Assembly: GCA_046598395.1 (NCBI GenBank)
Contig: JBKJIQ010000036.1
Location: forward strand, 1-64,000
From: JAENVU01 sp046598395
GTDB lineage: Bacteria; Actinomycetota; Acidimicrobiia; IMCC26256; JAENVU01
DNA length: 64,000 nt
Direction: 5' to 3'
Shown: positions 17,631-25,579 of the stretch, piece by piece
Layout of the letters: each line of letters starts with the position of its first letter
How positions within the stretch are numbered: position 1 is the first letter of the stretch
Notes under the pieces: generated by a model
Told to the model about the DNA's origin: nothing
The model's database searches: none
What the model saw: only the letters and a program-made list of their open reading frames with translations
Made by a program: the position numbers and the translations under genes

Positions 17631-18346
17631 CCGACCCGCGGCTCGCCCCGCCGGCGTGCGCGCTCGCGATCGGCGCCCACCCAGACGACATCGAGTTCGG
17701 AGCGGGTGCAACCTTGGCTCAGTGGGCTGGCGCCGGTACGGACATTCACCTCTTGGTACTGACCGACGGGTCGAAGGGAACTTGGAACACCGACGACGAT
17801 CTTGGCGAACTGGTACGAGTGCGCCAGGAAGAGGCGCGCGCAGCCGCCACCACTTTGGGAAACGGCACCGTGCACTTCGGTGGGTTCGTTGACGGTGACC
17901 TCGAGAGTGATCGCGCCACGCGCCTCGAAGTGTGTCGCACGATCCGCACGGTGCAACCCAACATCGTCTTGGGCCACGACCCATGGCAGCGGTATCGATT
18001 GCACCCGGATCACCGTCACGCCGGTTGGTCCACCGTCGACGGTCTCGTCGCAGCACGGGACCCGCACTTCTTTCCGGGAGTTGGAGGCGAGCATCACCGC
18101 CCCGACGCGCTCCTGCTGTTCGAGGCCGACGAACCCAACTACATCGAACCGATCGATGTCGGGATCAAAGCCAAAATCGCGGCCTTGCTCTGCCATCGCA
18201 GTCAATGGCGTTCAACGATGGATATTGATCCCGACGCAACCGATCTCGAACTTGCGCGCCAGGCCTTTGCCGATCGCGTCGCGCAGACCGCGCGCCGGGC
18301 CGGGGACGGCGAACTCGCCGAAGCATTCCGAATCCTCACCTGCTGA
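17627..18346 (+). CDS. PIG-L/LmbE family de-N-acetylase
   Basis: Zinc-dependent deacetylase fold of 239 residues. The metal site is ALAIGAHPDDIEFGAGATLAQW (AHPDD). The HPDH-type motif is YRLHPDHRHAGWSTVDGL, and LTDGSKGTWNT follows the first strand. Actinobacterial members include MshB and Mca of mycothiol metabolism and GlcNAc-lipid deacetylases; which one this is cannot be told. The start is the GTG at 17627, overlapping the cofC stop by GTGA. The mycothiol-dependent dehydrogenase at 42.7 kb makes a mycothiol-related role plausible but unproven. Confidence 0.85.
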   Translation: MTDPRLAPPACALAIGAHPDDIEFGAGATLAQWAGAGTDIHLLVLTDGSKGTWNTDDDLGELVRVRQEEARAAATTLGNGTVHFGGFVDGDLESDRATRLEVCRTIRTVQPNIVLGHDPWQRYRLHPDHRHAGWSTVDGLVAARDPHFFPGVGGEHHRPDALLLFEADEPNYIEPIDVGIKAKIAALLCHRSQWRSTMDIDPDATDLELARQAFADRVAQTARRAGDGELAEAFRILTC

Positions 18347-18474
18347 TTTCGATAGGGGAACGGGACTCCGCGACGGTCACGCGAACTGCCCCGACCCACT
18401 ACTCCGGCTCCGGACCTGGAGCGCTTTGAGTACGCACGAGCAGTTGGGTTCTGAGAGAAATCGGGGGTGAACGT

Positions 18475-18507
18475 GAATCGGGGGAGGCCATTGGCCTCCC
18501 CCGATTC
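18475..18507 (-). terminator. Strong stem-loop terminator
   Basis: Perfect 15-bp arms, GAATCGGGGGAGGCC (18475-18489) and its complement (18493-18507), enclose a 3-base loop. It lies 20 bp beyond the stop of the histone-like gene on the minus strand and also closes the PIG-L transcript on the plus strand. A loose T-rich stretch follows on the minus strand. Confidence 0.75.
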
Positions 18508-18527
18508 ATCACGCCGATGTGAGTCGG

Positions 18528-18821
18528 CTACTTCCGCTTGGCTACCTTGCGCTTCGCCGGAGCCTTCTTGGCCGCGGCCTTGCGCTTTGCGGGGGCCTTC
18601 TTCGCGGCCTTGCGCTTCGCAGGAGCCTTCTTCGCCGCCTTGCGCTTCGCAGGGGCCTTCTTCGCGGCCTTGCGCTTCGCAGGAGCCTTCTTCGCCGCCT
18701 TGCGCTTCGCAGGAGCCTTCTTCGCGGCCTTGCGCTTCGCAGGAGCCTTCTTGACTGCCTTGCGCTTTGCCGGAGCCTTCTTGGCCGCAGCCTTCTTTGT
18801 GCTTCGCTTTGCCGGAGGCAT
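18528..18821 (-). CDS. Histone H1-like Lys/Ala/Pro repeat DNA-binding protein
   Basis: A 97-residue, extremely basic protein. After the lead MPPAKRSTKKAAA come eight copies of the decapeptide KKAPAKRKAA (first copy ends AV, last ends VA), then KRK. No folded domain is visible. Such AKKAP/PAKR repeats are typical of eukaryotic H1 tails and bacterial H1-like or AlgP/HU-tail proteins that coat and compact DNA. The start ATG at 18821 has an AAAGG site. It stands alone with its own terminator. Some copies are nearly identical at DNA level, so repeat number may vary between strains. Confidence 0.85.
   Translation of the reverse strand: MPPAKRSTKKAAAKKAPAKRKAVKKAPAKRKAAKKAPAKRKAAKKAPAKRKAAKKAPAKRKAAKKAPAKRKAAKKAPAKRKAAAKKAPAKRKVAKRK
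18583..18792 (-). repeat. 30-bp in-frame tandem repeat array
   Basis: About seven to eight tandem units of 30 bp, each with the core CCTTGCGCTTCGCAGGAGCC (plus-strand sense), lie inside the histone-like gene. Central units differ by only one or two third-position bases. The period matches the 10-residue protein repeat. Replication slippage would change the length in 10-residue steps without breaking the frame. Confidence 0.85.
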
Positions 18822-19576
18822 AGTCGCCCTTTCTGGGTGTCTACTGGAAAACGAGTACCGATCGAGCTCCAGTACTGCTCGACCGTCTCGTGCTTCACGG
18901 TGGACTCAAGGTGCGGGTCGCACACTTCAGAAATCTTCCACCGCGATCTCTTGCACGCATCGTCGCGAACTTTGGTTCACAGTCGCGCGTGTGATCTTGT
19001 GACGGGCTTCGCTCGTGCGCGTTCTCCTCCGCCGCCCGTCGTCAGTGAGTATGCAAACGCATTCCGCGCACAAGGTCAAGCATCAACTGCTCGGTACCCG
19101 TGTACGCGCGGACTCTGGCGATGACGTCATCCACGTGGCACCACACTCGTCGAACGCGAGCAACGAGCGCGCGAACGCACGCTCCGTCGCATGATGCGTA
19201 GCAATTGCAACGCATTCGTCACGCGCAGTGGTAACAACGTTGCGAACCGCGCACGCGAACGTTGATCGAACGTGCGCGACAGCAGCACGATTCGTGCGCG
19301 AAAAAACTTTCTGAAATTCTTTCGCGAACGCGCAAATCCGACCTCCGCGCGACCTTCACGTGCGCGAAGACACGGTTTCGTTCACCGCGCGTTCGCCCAC
19401 TCGCGTCGCGCGAACGAACGCGCATCCGTGCACACGCGCGCCCCCCCGAGCGTCGCCGCGCCGACGATTCGTCCACGGGAACAACTTCACGCGCGGTTCC
19501 CGCGATTGGCCACCCGCGCCCGTGGCCGCTGTGACCACACTTCACCCGTGCCGAATCGAACGTCGGGACACAACAA
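18822..19576. other. 755-bp non-coding stretch rich in GCGAAC/GCGCGAA words
   Basis: No convincing protein frame, tRNA or known structured RNA is seen. The stretch holds the promoter side of the histone-like gene (minus strand) and ends at the tRNA terminator. Between about 19150 and 19430 words such as GCGAACG, GCGCGAA and CGTGCGCG recur around ten times on the plus strand, unlike coding DNA nearby. It could be a protein-binding or chromosome-organising site, an RNA gene of unknown type, or decayed sequence. Confidence 0.5.
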
Positions 19577-19600
19577 AGCCCGGGACGGATGTCCCGGGCT
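19570..19600 (-). terminator. Intrinsic terminator of the tRNA operon
   Basis: A 10-bp perfect stem AGCCCGGGAC / GTCCCGGGCT (19577-19586, 19591-19600) with loop GGAT, followed on the minus strand by TTTGTTG. It begins 7 bp after the tRNA-Glu 3' end, the expected end of the gltX-tRNA transcript. Confidence 0.85.
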
Positions 19601-19607
19601 CATTGGG

Positions 19608-19680
19608 TAGCCCCGAGCAGATTCGAACTGCCGTTACCGCCTTGAGAGGGCGGCGTCCTAGGCCGCTAGACGACGGGGCC
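19608..19680 (-). tRNA. tRNA-Glu (anticodon CUC)
   Basis: A 73-base cloverleaf: acceptor GGCCCCG paired with CGGGGCT (terminal G-U), D-arm with TCTAGCGGCCTAGGA, anticodon stem CCGCC/GGCGG holding loop CTCTCAA (anticodon CTC), and T-arm with GTTCGAATC. CCA is not encoded. It follows tRNA-Gln by 30 bp in the same transcript, downstream of gltX, whose product charges it. Confidence 0.95.
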
Positions 19681-19710
19681 TTGCTACATCGAAGACAGGT
19701 CCTCGATGGG

Positions 19711-19782
19711 CTCGGGGGGGAGGACTCGAACCCCCAATAACAGGATCAGAACCTGTTGTGTTGCCGATTACACCACCCCCGA
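19711..19782 (-). tRNA. tRNA-Gln (anticodon CUG)
   Basis: A 72-base cloverleaf: acceptor TCGGGGG with CCCCCGA, anticodon stem ACAGG/CCTGT holding loop TTCTGAT (anticodon CTG), and T-arm GGGTTCGAGTCC. CCA is not encoded. It lies 84 bp after the gltX stop. Actinobacteria generally lack glutaminyl-tRNA synthetase, so this tRNA is probably first charged with Glu by GltX and then amidated by GatCAB. Confidence 0.95.
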
Positions 19783-19866
19783 ATGGGAGAGGCGATTATA
19801 GCGCCGATGCTTCCTGGGCCCGAACGCCAAACCGGTGCGTGCACGCCAGTAGCGACCGAGGCCCGA

Positions 19867-21285
19867 TCAGCCGAGGCGAAGGCGTGCCGCCCGCAGCCGC
19901 GCGAGCGAGACATCACGACCGAGCAACTCCAGCGCGTCGAAGAGCGGCAGCCCCGCGGCCCGGCCTTCGATTGCCGCGTACAACAGCTTCATCACCTTCC
20001 CGGGCTTGAGCCCGAGCTCCTTGATCGCGTCACGCATCGCACCGATCGAATCCACCTCCCATGCGCACGTCTCCACGTGTGTGATCACCGCGTCCAACAC
20101 CGCGCCGGGCTGATCAACCGATACCACCGCGGCCCACACGTCATCGGGAATCACGAACGACGACTCTGCAAAGAGGAAGTCCATCTGGTTCGTGAGGGCA
20201 ACCAGCGTGGTCGCCCGTTCTTGGCCGAGCTTCACGGCACATTCGAAGCGGTGCGCATCAACCGCGTCACCGAATCGGGCCGCAGCGAGCGGCCGAACTC
20301 GTTCGACCAGGTCATCGAGTTCGATCCGCCGAATCCATTCGCCGTTCAGCCATTCCAACTTCTTGTCATCGAAGATCGCCGCCGACGGCGTCACCCGATC
20401 GAGGGTGAACGCCGCAACGATCTCATCCCTCGTCATGACCTCACGGTCATCGTCGGGTGCCCAACCGAGCAAGGAGAGGTAGTTGAGCAACGCCTCGGCG
20501 AGAATCCCGCGCTCGCGAAAGTCCTCCACCGCCACCGCGCCATGACGCTTCGAGAGTTTCGCTCGATCGGCTTGGAGAATCAACGGAAGGTGCGCGTACA
20601 CCGGAGCGTCGGTGCCACCAAGCGCGCGTCGGATTGCGAGCACACGATGCGTTGTGTCGATCAGGTCCTCGCCCCGGATCACATGTGTGATCCCCATGGC
20701 AAGATCGTCGACCGCGTTGGCGAGGAAGAACAGCGGTGAGCCATCGGACCGGACGATGACAAAGTCCGAGATCGTGGACCATTCCACACTCACCTCACCC
20801 CGGACTTCATCGGTGAAGGTGCTCCGGCCCTCGTCGGGAGTGCGGAACCGCACCGTGCGGGGCCGGCCCTCGGCCGACAGGCGGGCACGTTCCTCAACGC
20901 TGAGATCCCGGCCGCGGCCGTCGTAGCCGGGCGGCAGCTTGGCTGCTGCCCGTTCGGCGTTCATCGCCGTGAGTTCTTCGGGCGTGTCGTAACACTCGTA
21001 GGCATGCCCAGAGGCGAGCAGCGAGTCGGCCGCGTTCAGGTATTCGGGAACCCGCCCCGATTGCCGCCACGGCACCTCATCCCAATCGAGACCGAGCCAA
21101 CGCAGGGTGTCGCCGATGGCGTCAACCCACTCTTCGCGGGTGCGGCTGCTGTCCGTGTCCTCGATGCGCACCAGGAACGCGCCACCCGTATGGCGTGCGT
21201 AGAGCCAGTTGAACAGCGCGGTACGTGCGCTCCCCACGTGGAGGTCGCCACTCGGCGCCGGTGAGAAACGGACTCGGGTCGTCAT
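19867..21285 (-). CDS. gltX: Glutamyl-tRNA synthetase
   Basis: Class I aminoacyl-tRNA synthetase of 472 residues. The HIGH-type motif is PAPSGDLHVGSARTALFNW (residues 10-28), the glutamate-site IEDTDSSRTREEW follows, and the KMSKS-type motif is KLSKRHG (243-249). The C-terminal anticodon-binding helices end in LKPGKVMKLLYAAIEGRAAGLPLFDALELLGRD. The start ATG overlaps the acyl-CoA dehydrogenase stop as ATGA. The downstream tRNA-Gln and tRNA-Glu genes are its substrates if the enzyme is non-discriminating, as usual in this phylum. Confidence 0.97.
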   Translation of the reverse strand: MTTRVRFSPAPSGDLHVGSARTALFNWLYARHTGGAFLVRIEDTDSSRTREEWVDAIGDTLRWLGLDWDEVPWRQSGRVPEYLNAADSLLASGHAYECYDTPEELTAMNAERAAAKLPPGYDGRGRDLSVEERARLSAEGRPRTVRFRTPDEGRSTFTDEVRGEVSVEWSTISDFVIVRSDGSPLFFLANAVDDLAMGITHVIRGEDLIDTTHRVLAIRRALGGTDAPVYAHLPLILQADRAKLSKRHGAVAVEDFRERGILAEALLNYLSLLGWAPDDDREVMTRDEIVAAFTLDRVTPSAAIFDDKKLEWLNGEWIRRIELDDLVERVRPLAAARFGDAVDAHRFECAVKLGQERATTLVALTNQMDFLFAESSFVIPDDVWAAVVSVDQPGAVLDAVITHVETCAWEVDSIGAMRDAIKELGLKPGKVMKLLYAAIEGRAAGLPLFDALELLGRDVSLARLRAARLRLG

Positions 21286-22439
21286 GGGCCCTTCACTTCT
21301 TCAAGCAGGCGCCGAGCAACGACGACGCGTTGGATCTGGTTCGTGCCTTCATAGATCTGGGTGACCTTCGCGTCGCGCATCATGCGTTCGACGGGATACT
21401 CATTGGTGTAGCCTGCGCCACCGAGCAGCTGTACGGCGTCGGTGGTCACCTGCATCGCGGTGTCACTCGCGAACAACTTCGCCATCGCCGACAGTTTCGA
21501 TCGGTCCGACGATCCCGCGTCGGCGGCCGCGCACGCTCGGTACACCAGAGTGCGCGCGGCCTCCACGCGAGTCGCCATGTCGGCGAGCATGAACTGCAGG
21601 CCTTGGAACTCGGCGATCGGACGACCAAACTGCGAGCGTTCCGTGAGGTACCGCGCCGCCACATCGAGCGCGCCTTGTGCGAGGCCCACTGCTTGCGCGC
21701 CCACGATCGGGCGAGACACATCGAGGGCACCCATCGCGTACCCGAACCCCGCGCCCGCTTCGCCGATGAGATTTCCCGCGGGGACCTCGGCGTTCTCGAA
21801 GATCAGCTCGCCCGTCGGTGAACCCCGCATGCCCATCTTGTGTTCAAACTTCCCCACCGCGAATCCGGGCGTGTCCCGAGTGACCACGAACGCGCTGATA
21901 CCTCGGCTGCCGGCCGCGGGATCGGTCTTGGCAAAGACGGTATAGACGTCGGAGACGCCGGCGTTGGTGATCCAGGTCTTGCGGCCGTTGAGCACGTAGT
22001 GATCGCCGTCGAGCGCGGCCGAGGTGCTCATCGATGCGACATCGCTGCCGGCATCGGGCTCGGACAAGCAGTAACTCGCCTGCCACTCTCCCGAGGCAAC
22101 CCGTGGCACGATTCGCTCGCGCAGCTCGGCGGACCCGTGCTTCACGATGGGGGTGACTCCGAGTCGTGAAATCAACACGAACAGCGACGACGAACCACAA
22201 ACGCGTGCAACCTCTTCCACCAGGACCGCGTATGCGAGGGTGTCGCCGCCGTCACCACCGAGATCTTCGGGGTAGATCGCCCGCACCAGCCCGGAGTCGC
22301 GGAACGCGTGAAACGAGACCCACGGGTATTCGCCCGACTCATCGGCGGCGCGCGCGTTCGGTGCGATCTCGCGTTCCGCGAGCCGGCGAGCGGCAACGCG
22401 CAGCGCAACGAGTTCGTCAGAGAGCGCGAACGCCGTCAA
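21282..22439 (-). CDS. Acyl-CoA dehydrogenase
   Basis: FAD-dependent acyl-CoA oxidising enzyme of 385 residues. Signatures are CLSEPDAGSDVASMST (substrate/FAD loop near residue 123), WITNAGVSDVYTVFAKTDP, RSQFGRPIAEFQGLQF (helix of the C-terminal domain), and LLGGAGYTNEYPVERMMRDAKVTQIYEGTNQIQRVVVARRLL. The last segment carries the glutamate position of short/medium-chain enzymes (YEGTNQIQ). It sits between branched-chain amino-acid genes and gltX. A branched-chain or short-chain acyl-CoA substrate is a reasonable guess, no more. Confidence 0.94.
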   Translation of the reverse strand: MTAFALSDELVALRVAARRLAEREIAPNARAADESGEYPWVSFHAFRDSGLVRAIYPEDLGGDGGDTLAYAVLVEEVARVCGSSSLFVLISRLGVTPIVKHGSAELRERIVPRVASGEWQASYCLSEPDAGSDVASMSTSAALDGDHYVLNGRKTWITNAGVSDVYTVFAKTDPAAGSRGISAFVVTRDTPGFAVGKFEHKMGMRGSPTGELIFENAEVPAGNLIGEAGAGFGYAMGALDVSRPIVGAQAVGLAQGALDVAARYLTERSQFGRPIAEFQGLQFMLADMATRVEAARTLVYRACAAADAGSSDRSKLSAMAKLFASDTAMQVTTDAVQLLGGAGYTNEYPVERMMRDAKVTQIYEGTNQIQRVVVARRLLEEVKGP

Positions 22440-22441
22440 CG

Positions 22442-23023
22442 TCAGGCCGGCTCATCGAGTGTGACCGCCGCGAGTGGCTCTACCGACGGCGGTGGAAGTT
22501 GATCGGCGATCGCCAGGCGCACCTCGAGGAGATGCTCGGGAAGCTCTTGCACCGACATCCGGAGCACCGCCACACCCACCGAGTCGGCGATGCCGCGCCG
22601 GACCACGTAATCGTGGTCTGCACCGCGTACGAGTGCCGGACGCCATGCGGCGACATCACCGATCGCGGCACTTGCATACCCGAGCAGCTCGATCGCGAAA
22701 TCTACATCGAGGTTGGTGGGGGCCCGCCCGAAGGTGGCCGCGCGTTTCATGGCCAGTTCGGCCACCACCGCAATGGCATCTTCGGCGTGTTCACCGGGCT
22801 CGAGCCGGAACCGATCACGAGCCCGACCCGCGAGCGTGAGCGCAAATCCCACGTTCGGGCCCGGAGTCCCGGCCAATGGGCCAGGGACGACCCGCGAACT
22901 GACCTCGCCGGGGCGATCCGCCCGCCACCCGCGAGCGGGAGGCATATGCACACCGGGTGCGAAGTTCTGCGCCTGGCGCGGAGTGTCGTCGGATGAGGCT
23001 TGAACGAACGGGTCAGTGGGCAC
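22442..23023 (-). CDS. Uncharacterised protein between cimA and the acyl-CoA dehydrogenase
   Basis: A 193-residue protein I do not recognise. The first 60 residues are Pro/Gly/Ala-rich and look disordered. From about residue 57 a compact region begins: NVGFALTLAGRARDRFRLEPGEHAEDAIAVVAELAMKRAATFGRAPTNLDVDFAIELLGY, followed by VRRGIADSVGVAVLRMSVQELPEHLLEVRLAIADQL. This looks like a helical bundle. No signal peptide or membrane span. The stop lies 2 bp before the acyl-CoA dehydrogenase start and it begins 11 bp after the cimA stop, so it belongs to the leuB operon. Confidence 0.72.
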   Translation of the reverse strand: MPTDPFVQASSDDTPRQAQNFAPGVHMPPARGWRADRPGEVSSRVVPGPLAGTPGPNVGFALTLAGRARDRFRLEPGEHAEDAIAVVAELAMKRAATFGRAPTNLDVDFAIELLGYASAAIGDVAAWRPALVRGADHDYVVRRGIADSVGVAVLRMSVQELPEHLLEVRLAIADQLPPPSVEPLAAVTLDEPA

Positions 23024-23034
23024 AATCGTGATGG

Positions 23035-24669
23035 TTACCCGCGGATCTCATCCCGGAGCAAGCCATAGACGAGGGAATCTGAGAGCGCCTGCCAGCTGGC
23101 CTCGATGATGTTCTCGCTCACGCCGATCGTTGTCCACGATTCCTCACCGTCGGTGGTGTCGAGCAGGACCCGCGTGATCGCGCCGGTTCCGTTCTGGGTA
23201 TCGAGTACCCGAACCTTGTAATCGGTGAGGTGGAGGCGGTCGAGCGCCGGGTATCGGCCGCCCAGGGCGCTGCGCAACGCGCGGTCGAGCGCGTTCACCG
23301 GACCATTGCCTTCTTCCGTGGCGATCAGCCGTTCCTCGCCGACCCACAGCTTGATCGTGGCTTCGGTGGTCACGCCGTCCGGGGCGGCACCGGGCGAGTT
23401 CGTGGGACTGGCGTCGTCGGTGATGACCCGAAATGACTCGACCCGGAACCAGTTCGGTTCCCACCCTGCGGTACGGCGCATCAGCATTTCGAGCGAGGCA
23501 TCAGCTACCTCGAAGTGATAGCCCTCGTGCTCGAGTTGCTTCAGCGTGTCCACCACTTGGTTCACGGTCGGGCCGTCGAGCTCGATCCCGAGTTCCTTGG
23601 CCTTCAAGAGAATCGTGGACTTTCCCGCCAGCTCGGACATCACAAACCGAGTGCCGTTCCCCACGGTCTCGGGTGGTGTGTGTTCGTAGGCATCCGGTCG
23701 TTTGATGATCGCACTCACGTGCAGCCCGGCCTTGTGCGCGAATGCGGACGAGCCCACATAAGGCGCCTGCGGATTCAGCGACATGTTCACGAGTTCCGCC
23801 ACGTGATGGGCTACGGGCGTGAGCCTCTCCATGCGATCGGGCGGCAACGTCTCGATCCCCATCTTCAAGGTGAGGTTCGGGATGATCGTGGTGAGGTTGC
23901 AGTTCCCGGTGCGCTCGCCGTACCCGTTGATCGTTCCCTGCACCTGGGTCGCGCCACCACGAACACCGGCGAGCGCGTTCGCAACTCCGCATCCGGTGTC
24001 GTCGTGCAGATGGACACCGATCTTCACATCGGCACCGAAGTACGCAACGACGGCGCGCACCGTCTCCTCCACATCGTGGGGCAGGCTCCCGCCGTTGGTA
24101 TCGCACAGCACGAGTTGATCCACCCCAGACTGCACCGCCCCCTCGAGGACTCGAAGTGCGAACTCCGCATTCGAGCGATACCCATCGAAGAAATGCTCCG
24201 CGTCGAACAGCACGGCGCGATTGAGATCCTTCAGGTACGAGATGGAGTCGGCAACCATCGCGACACCCTCATCGAGCGTGGTATCGAGCGCCTCGGTCAC
24301 GTGGTAGTCCCAGGTCTTACCCACAATGCATACCGTGCTCGTGCCGGCCTCCACGAGGTGACGCAACGTGTCGTCGGAGTCGACCTTGCCTTTCACGCGC
24401 CGCGTCATCCCGAACGCAACGAGGATGCTGGAGTCGAGGTGGAGTTCCGTACGCGCCCTACGGAACAGTTCGTCGTCCTTCGGGTTCGCGCCCGGCCAAC
24501 CGGCCTCGATGTAATCGACGCCCAGCCAGTCGAGTTGCTCTGCGATCCGCAACTTGTCATCGACCGTGAGCGAGATGCCTTCGAGCTGCGCACCATCACG
24601 CAACGTGGTGTCATAAATCTCGACCCGGCTCGGTAGGCCCGGTTCGCGAGTTACCTCATTCGTCGACAT
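23035..24669 (-). CDS. cimA: (R)-citramalate synthase (CimA)
   Basis: Condenses acetyl-CoA with pyruvate to citramalate, giving a threonine-independent route to isoleucine. The HMGL/DRE-TIM barrel opens with VEIYDTTLRDGAQLEGISLT, and VLCDTNGGSLPHDVEETV and IGVHLHDDTGCGVANALAG carry the metal ligands. The ending, with IKLWVGEERLIATEEGNGPVNALDRALRSAL, is the LeuA-type allosteric domain. The segments match CimA more than LeuA. The start is ATG 24669, overlapping the ilvE end by 14 bp; 544 residues. Its presence fits an isoleucine/leucine operon with leuB and ilvE. Confidence 0.92.
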   Translation of the reverse strand: MSTNEVTREPGLPSRVEIYDTTLRDGAQLEGISLTVDDKLRIAEQLDWLGVDYIEAGWPGANPKDDELFRRARTELHLDSSILVAFGMTRRVKGKVDSDDTLRHLVEAGTSTVCIVGKTWDYHVTEALDTTLDEGVAMVADSISYLKDLNRAVLFDAEHFFDGYRSNAEFALRVLEGAVQSGVDQLVLCDTNGGSLPHDVEETVRAVVAYFGADVKIGVHLHDDTGCGVANALAGVRGGATQVQGTINGYGERTGNCNLTTIIPNLTLKMGIETLPPDRMERLTPVAHHVAELVNMSLNPQAPYVGSSAFAHKAGLHVSAIIKRPDAYEHTPPETVGNGTRFVMSELAGKSTILLKAKELGIELDGPTVNQVVDTLKQLEHEGYHFEVADASLEMLMRRTAGWEPNWFRVESFRVITDDASPTNSPGAAPDGVTTEATIKLWVGEERLIATEEGNGPVNALDRALRSALGGRYPALDRLHLTDYKVRVLDTQNGTGAITRVLLDTTDGEESWTTIGVSENIIEASWQALSDSLVYGLLRDEIRG

Positions 24670-25576
24670 GTTCACACCACGCTTGGTAGGCATCGGTCTG
24701 GCCACGCACGGCCTTGGCGTACTCGGCGGCGATCACTTGGGTGCGAGGGCCGGGACACGGAATCTCTCGATCATCCACGGAGTTCACGGCACTCACTTCC
24801 GCCGCCGTTCCGCAGACGAACATCTCCTCGGCGATGTAGAGGTCGCTCCGGGTCAGTTGATCGAGCCGAACTTCGAACCCATGGTCGCGAGCGATCGTCG
24901 CCACCGAATCGGCGGTGATGCCTTCGAGCGCACCCGCAGAGAGCGGTGGCGTGATCAGCACACCGCCACGCGCCACAAAAATGTTCTCACCCGTGCACTC
25001 GCTCACGTACCCGGCGGTGTTCAGCATGATCGCCTCGTCGTAGCCGGCTTTCAACGCCTCGACCTTCGCCAACGACGAGTTCACGTAGTTCCCGGTGGTC
25101 TTCGAAGCTGGTGGCATCACGTTGTGGTCATGGCGGGCCCACGAACTGATCTTCATACGCACACCCTTGGACGCGGCGTCGTCACCGAGGTACGCGCCCC
25201 AGGGCCAACACGCGATCGCCACATCAACGCTGCACGGGATGGTGTTCAGACCCATTTCGCCGTAGCCGTAATAGGCGATCGGACGGACGTAACAGCTCGG
25301 AAGCCCGGATGCGCGCACCGTGTCCTTGCACGCCTTCACCAAATCCGCGACCGAGTACGGGATGTCCATCATCAAGATCTTGGCGGAGTTGAAGAGCCGT
25401 TCGATGTGGTCGGTGAGCCGGAAGATCGCGGGGCCACGGTCGGTCTCGTAGGCACGAATGCCTTCGAACACGCCCATGCCGTAGTGCAACGTGTGGGTGA
25501 GGATGTGAATTTGCGCCGCGTCCCAATCGACGAGTTCGCCGTTCATCCAGATCTTGTCGGTCTTGTCGATGGGCAT
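24656..25576 (-). CDS. ilvE: Branched-chain amino-acid aminotransferase
   Basis: PLP enzyme of fold type IV, 306 residues, catalysing the last step of leucine, isoleucine and valine synthesis. Visible are the N-terminal MNGELVDWDAAQIHILTHTLHYGMGVFEGIRAY, the lysine region SSWARHDHNVMPPASKTTGNYVNSSLAKVEALKAGYDEAIML, YVSECTGENIFVARGGVLITPP, and EMFVCGTAAEVSAVNSVDDR. It starts 3 bp after leuB and overlaps cimA at its 3' end. Confidence 0.96.
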   Translation of the reverse strand: MPIDKTDKIWMNGELVDWDAAQIHILTHTLHYGMGVFEGIRAYETDRGPAIFRLTDHIERLFNSAKILMMDIPYSVADLVKACKDTVRASGLPSCYVRPIAYYGYGEMGLNTIPCSVDVAIACWPWGAYLGDDAASKGVRMKISSWARHDHNVMPPASKTTGNYVNSSLAKVEALKAGYDEAIMLNTAGYVSECTGENIFVARGGVLITPPLSAGALEGITADSVATIARDHGFEVRLDQLTRSDLYIAEEMFVCGTAAEVSAVNSVDDREIPCPGPRTQVIAAEYAKAVRGQTDAYQAWCEHVDE

Positions 25577-25579
25577 AGC

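Noticed and set aside
18583..18792. Regular 30-bp repeats that could be read as a CRISPR array
   Set aside because: Units are directly abutting with no spacers and are in frame within a Lys/Ala repeat protein.
19219..19545. A 108-codon minus-strand frame in the non-coding stretch
   Set aside because: Arg/Cys/Ser-rich low-quality sequence without a ribosome site or domain; looks like chance in CG-rich DNA.
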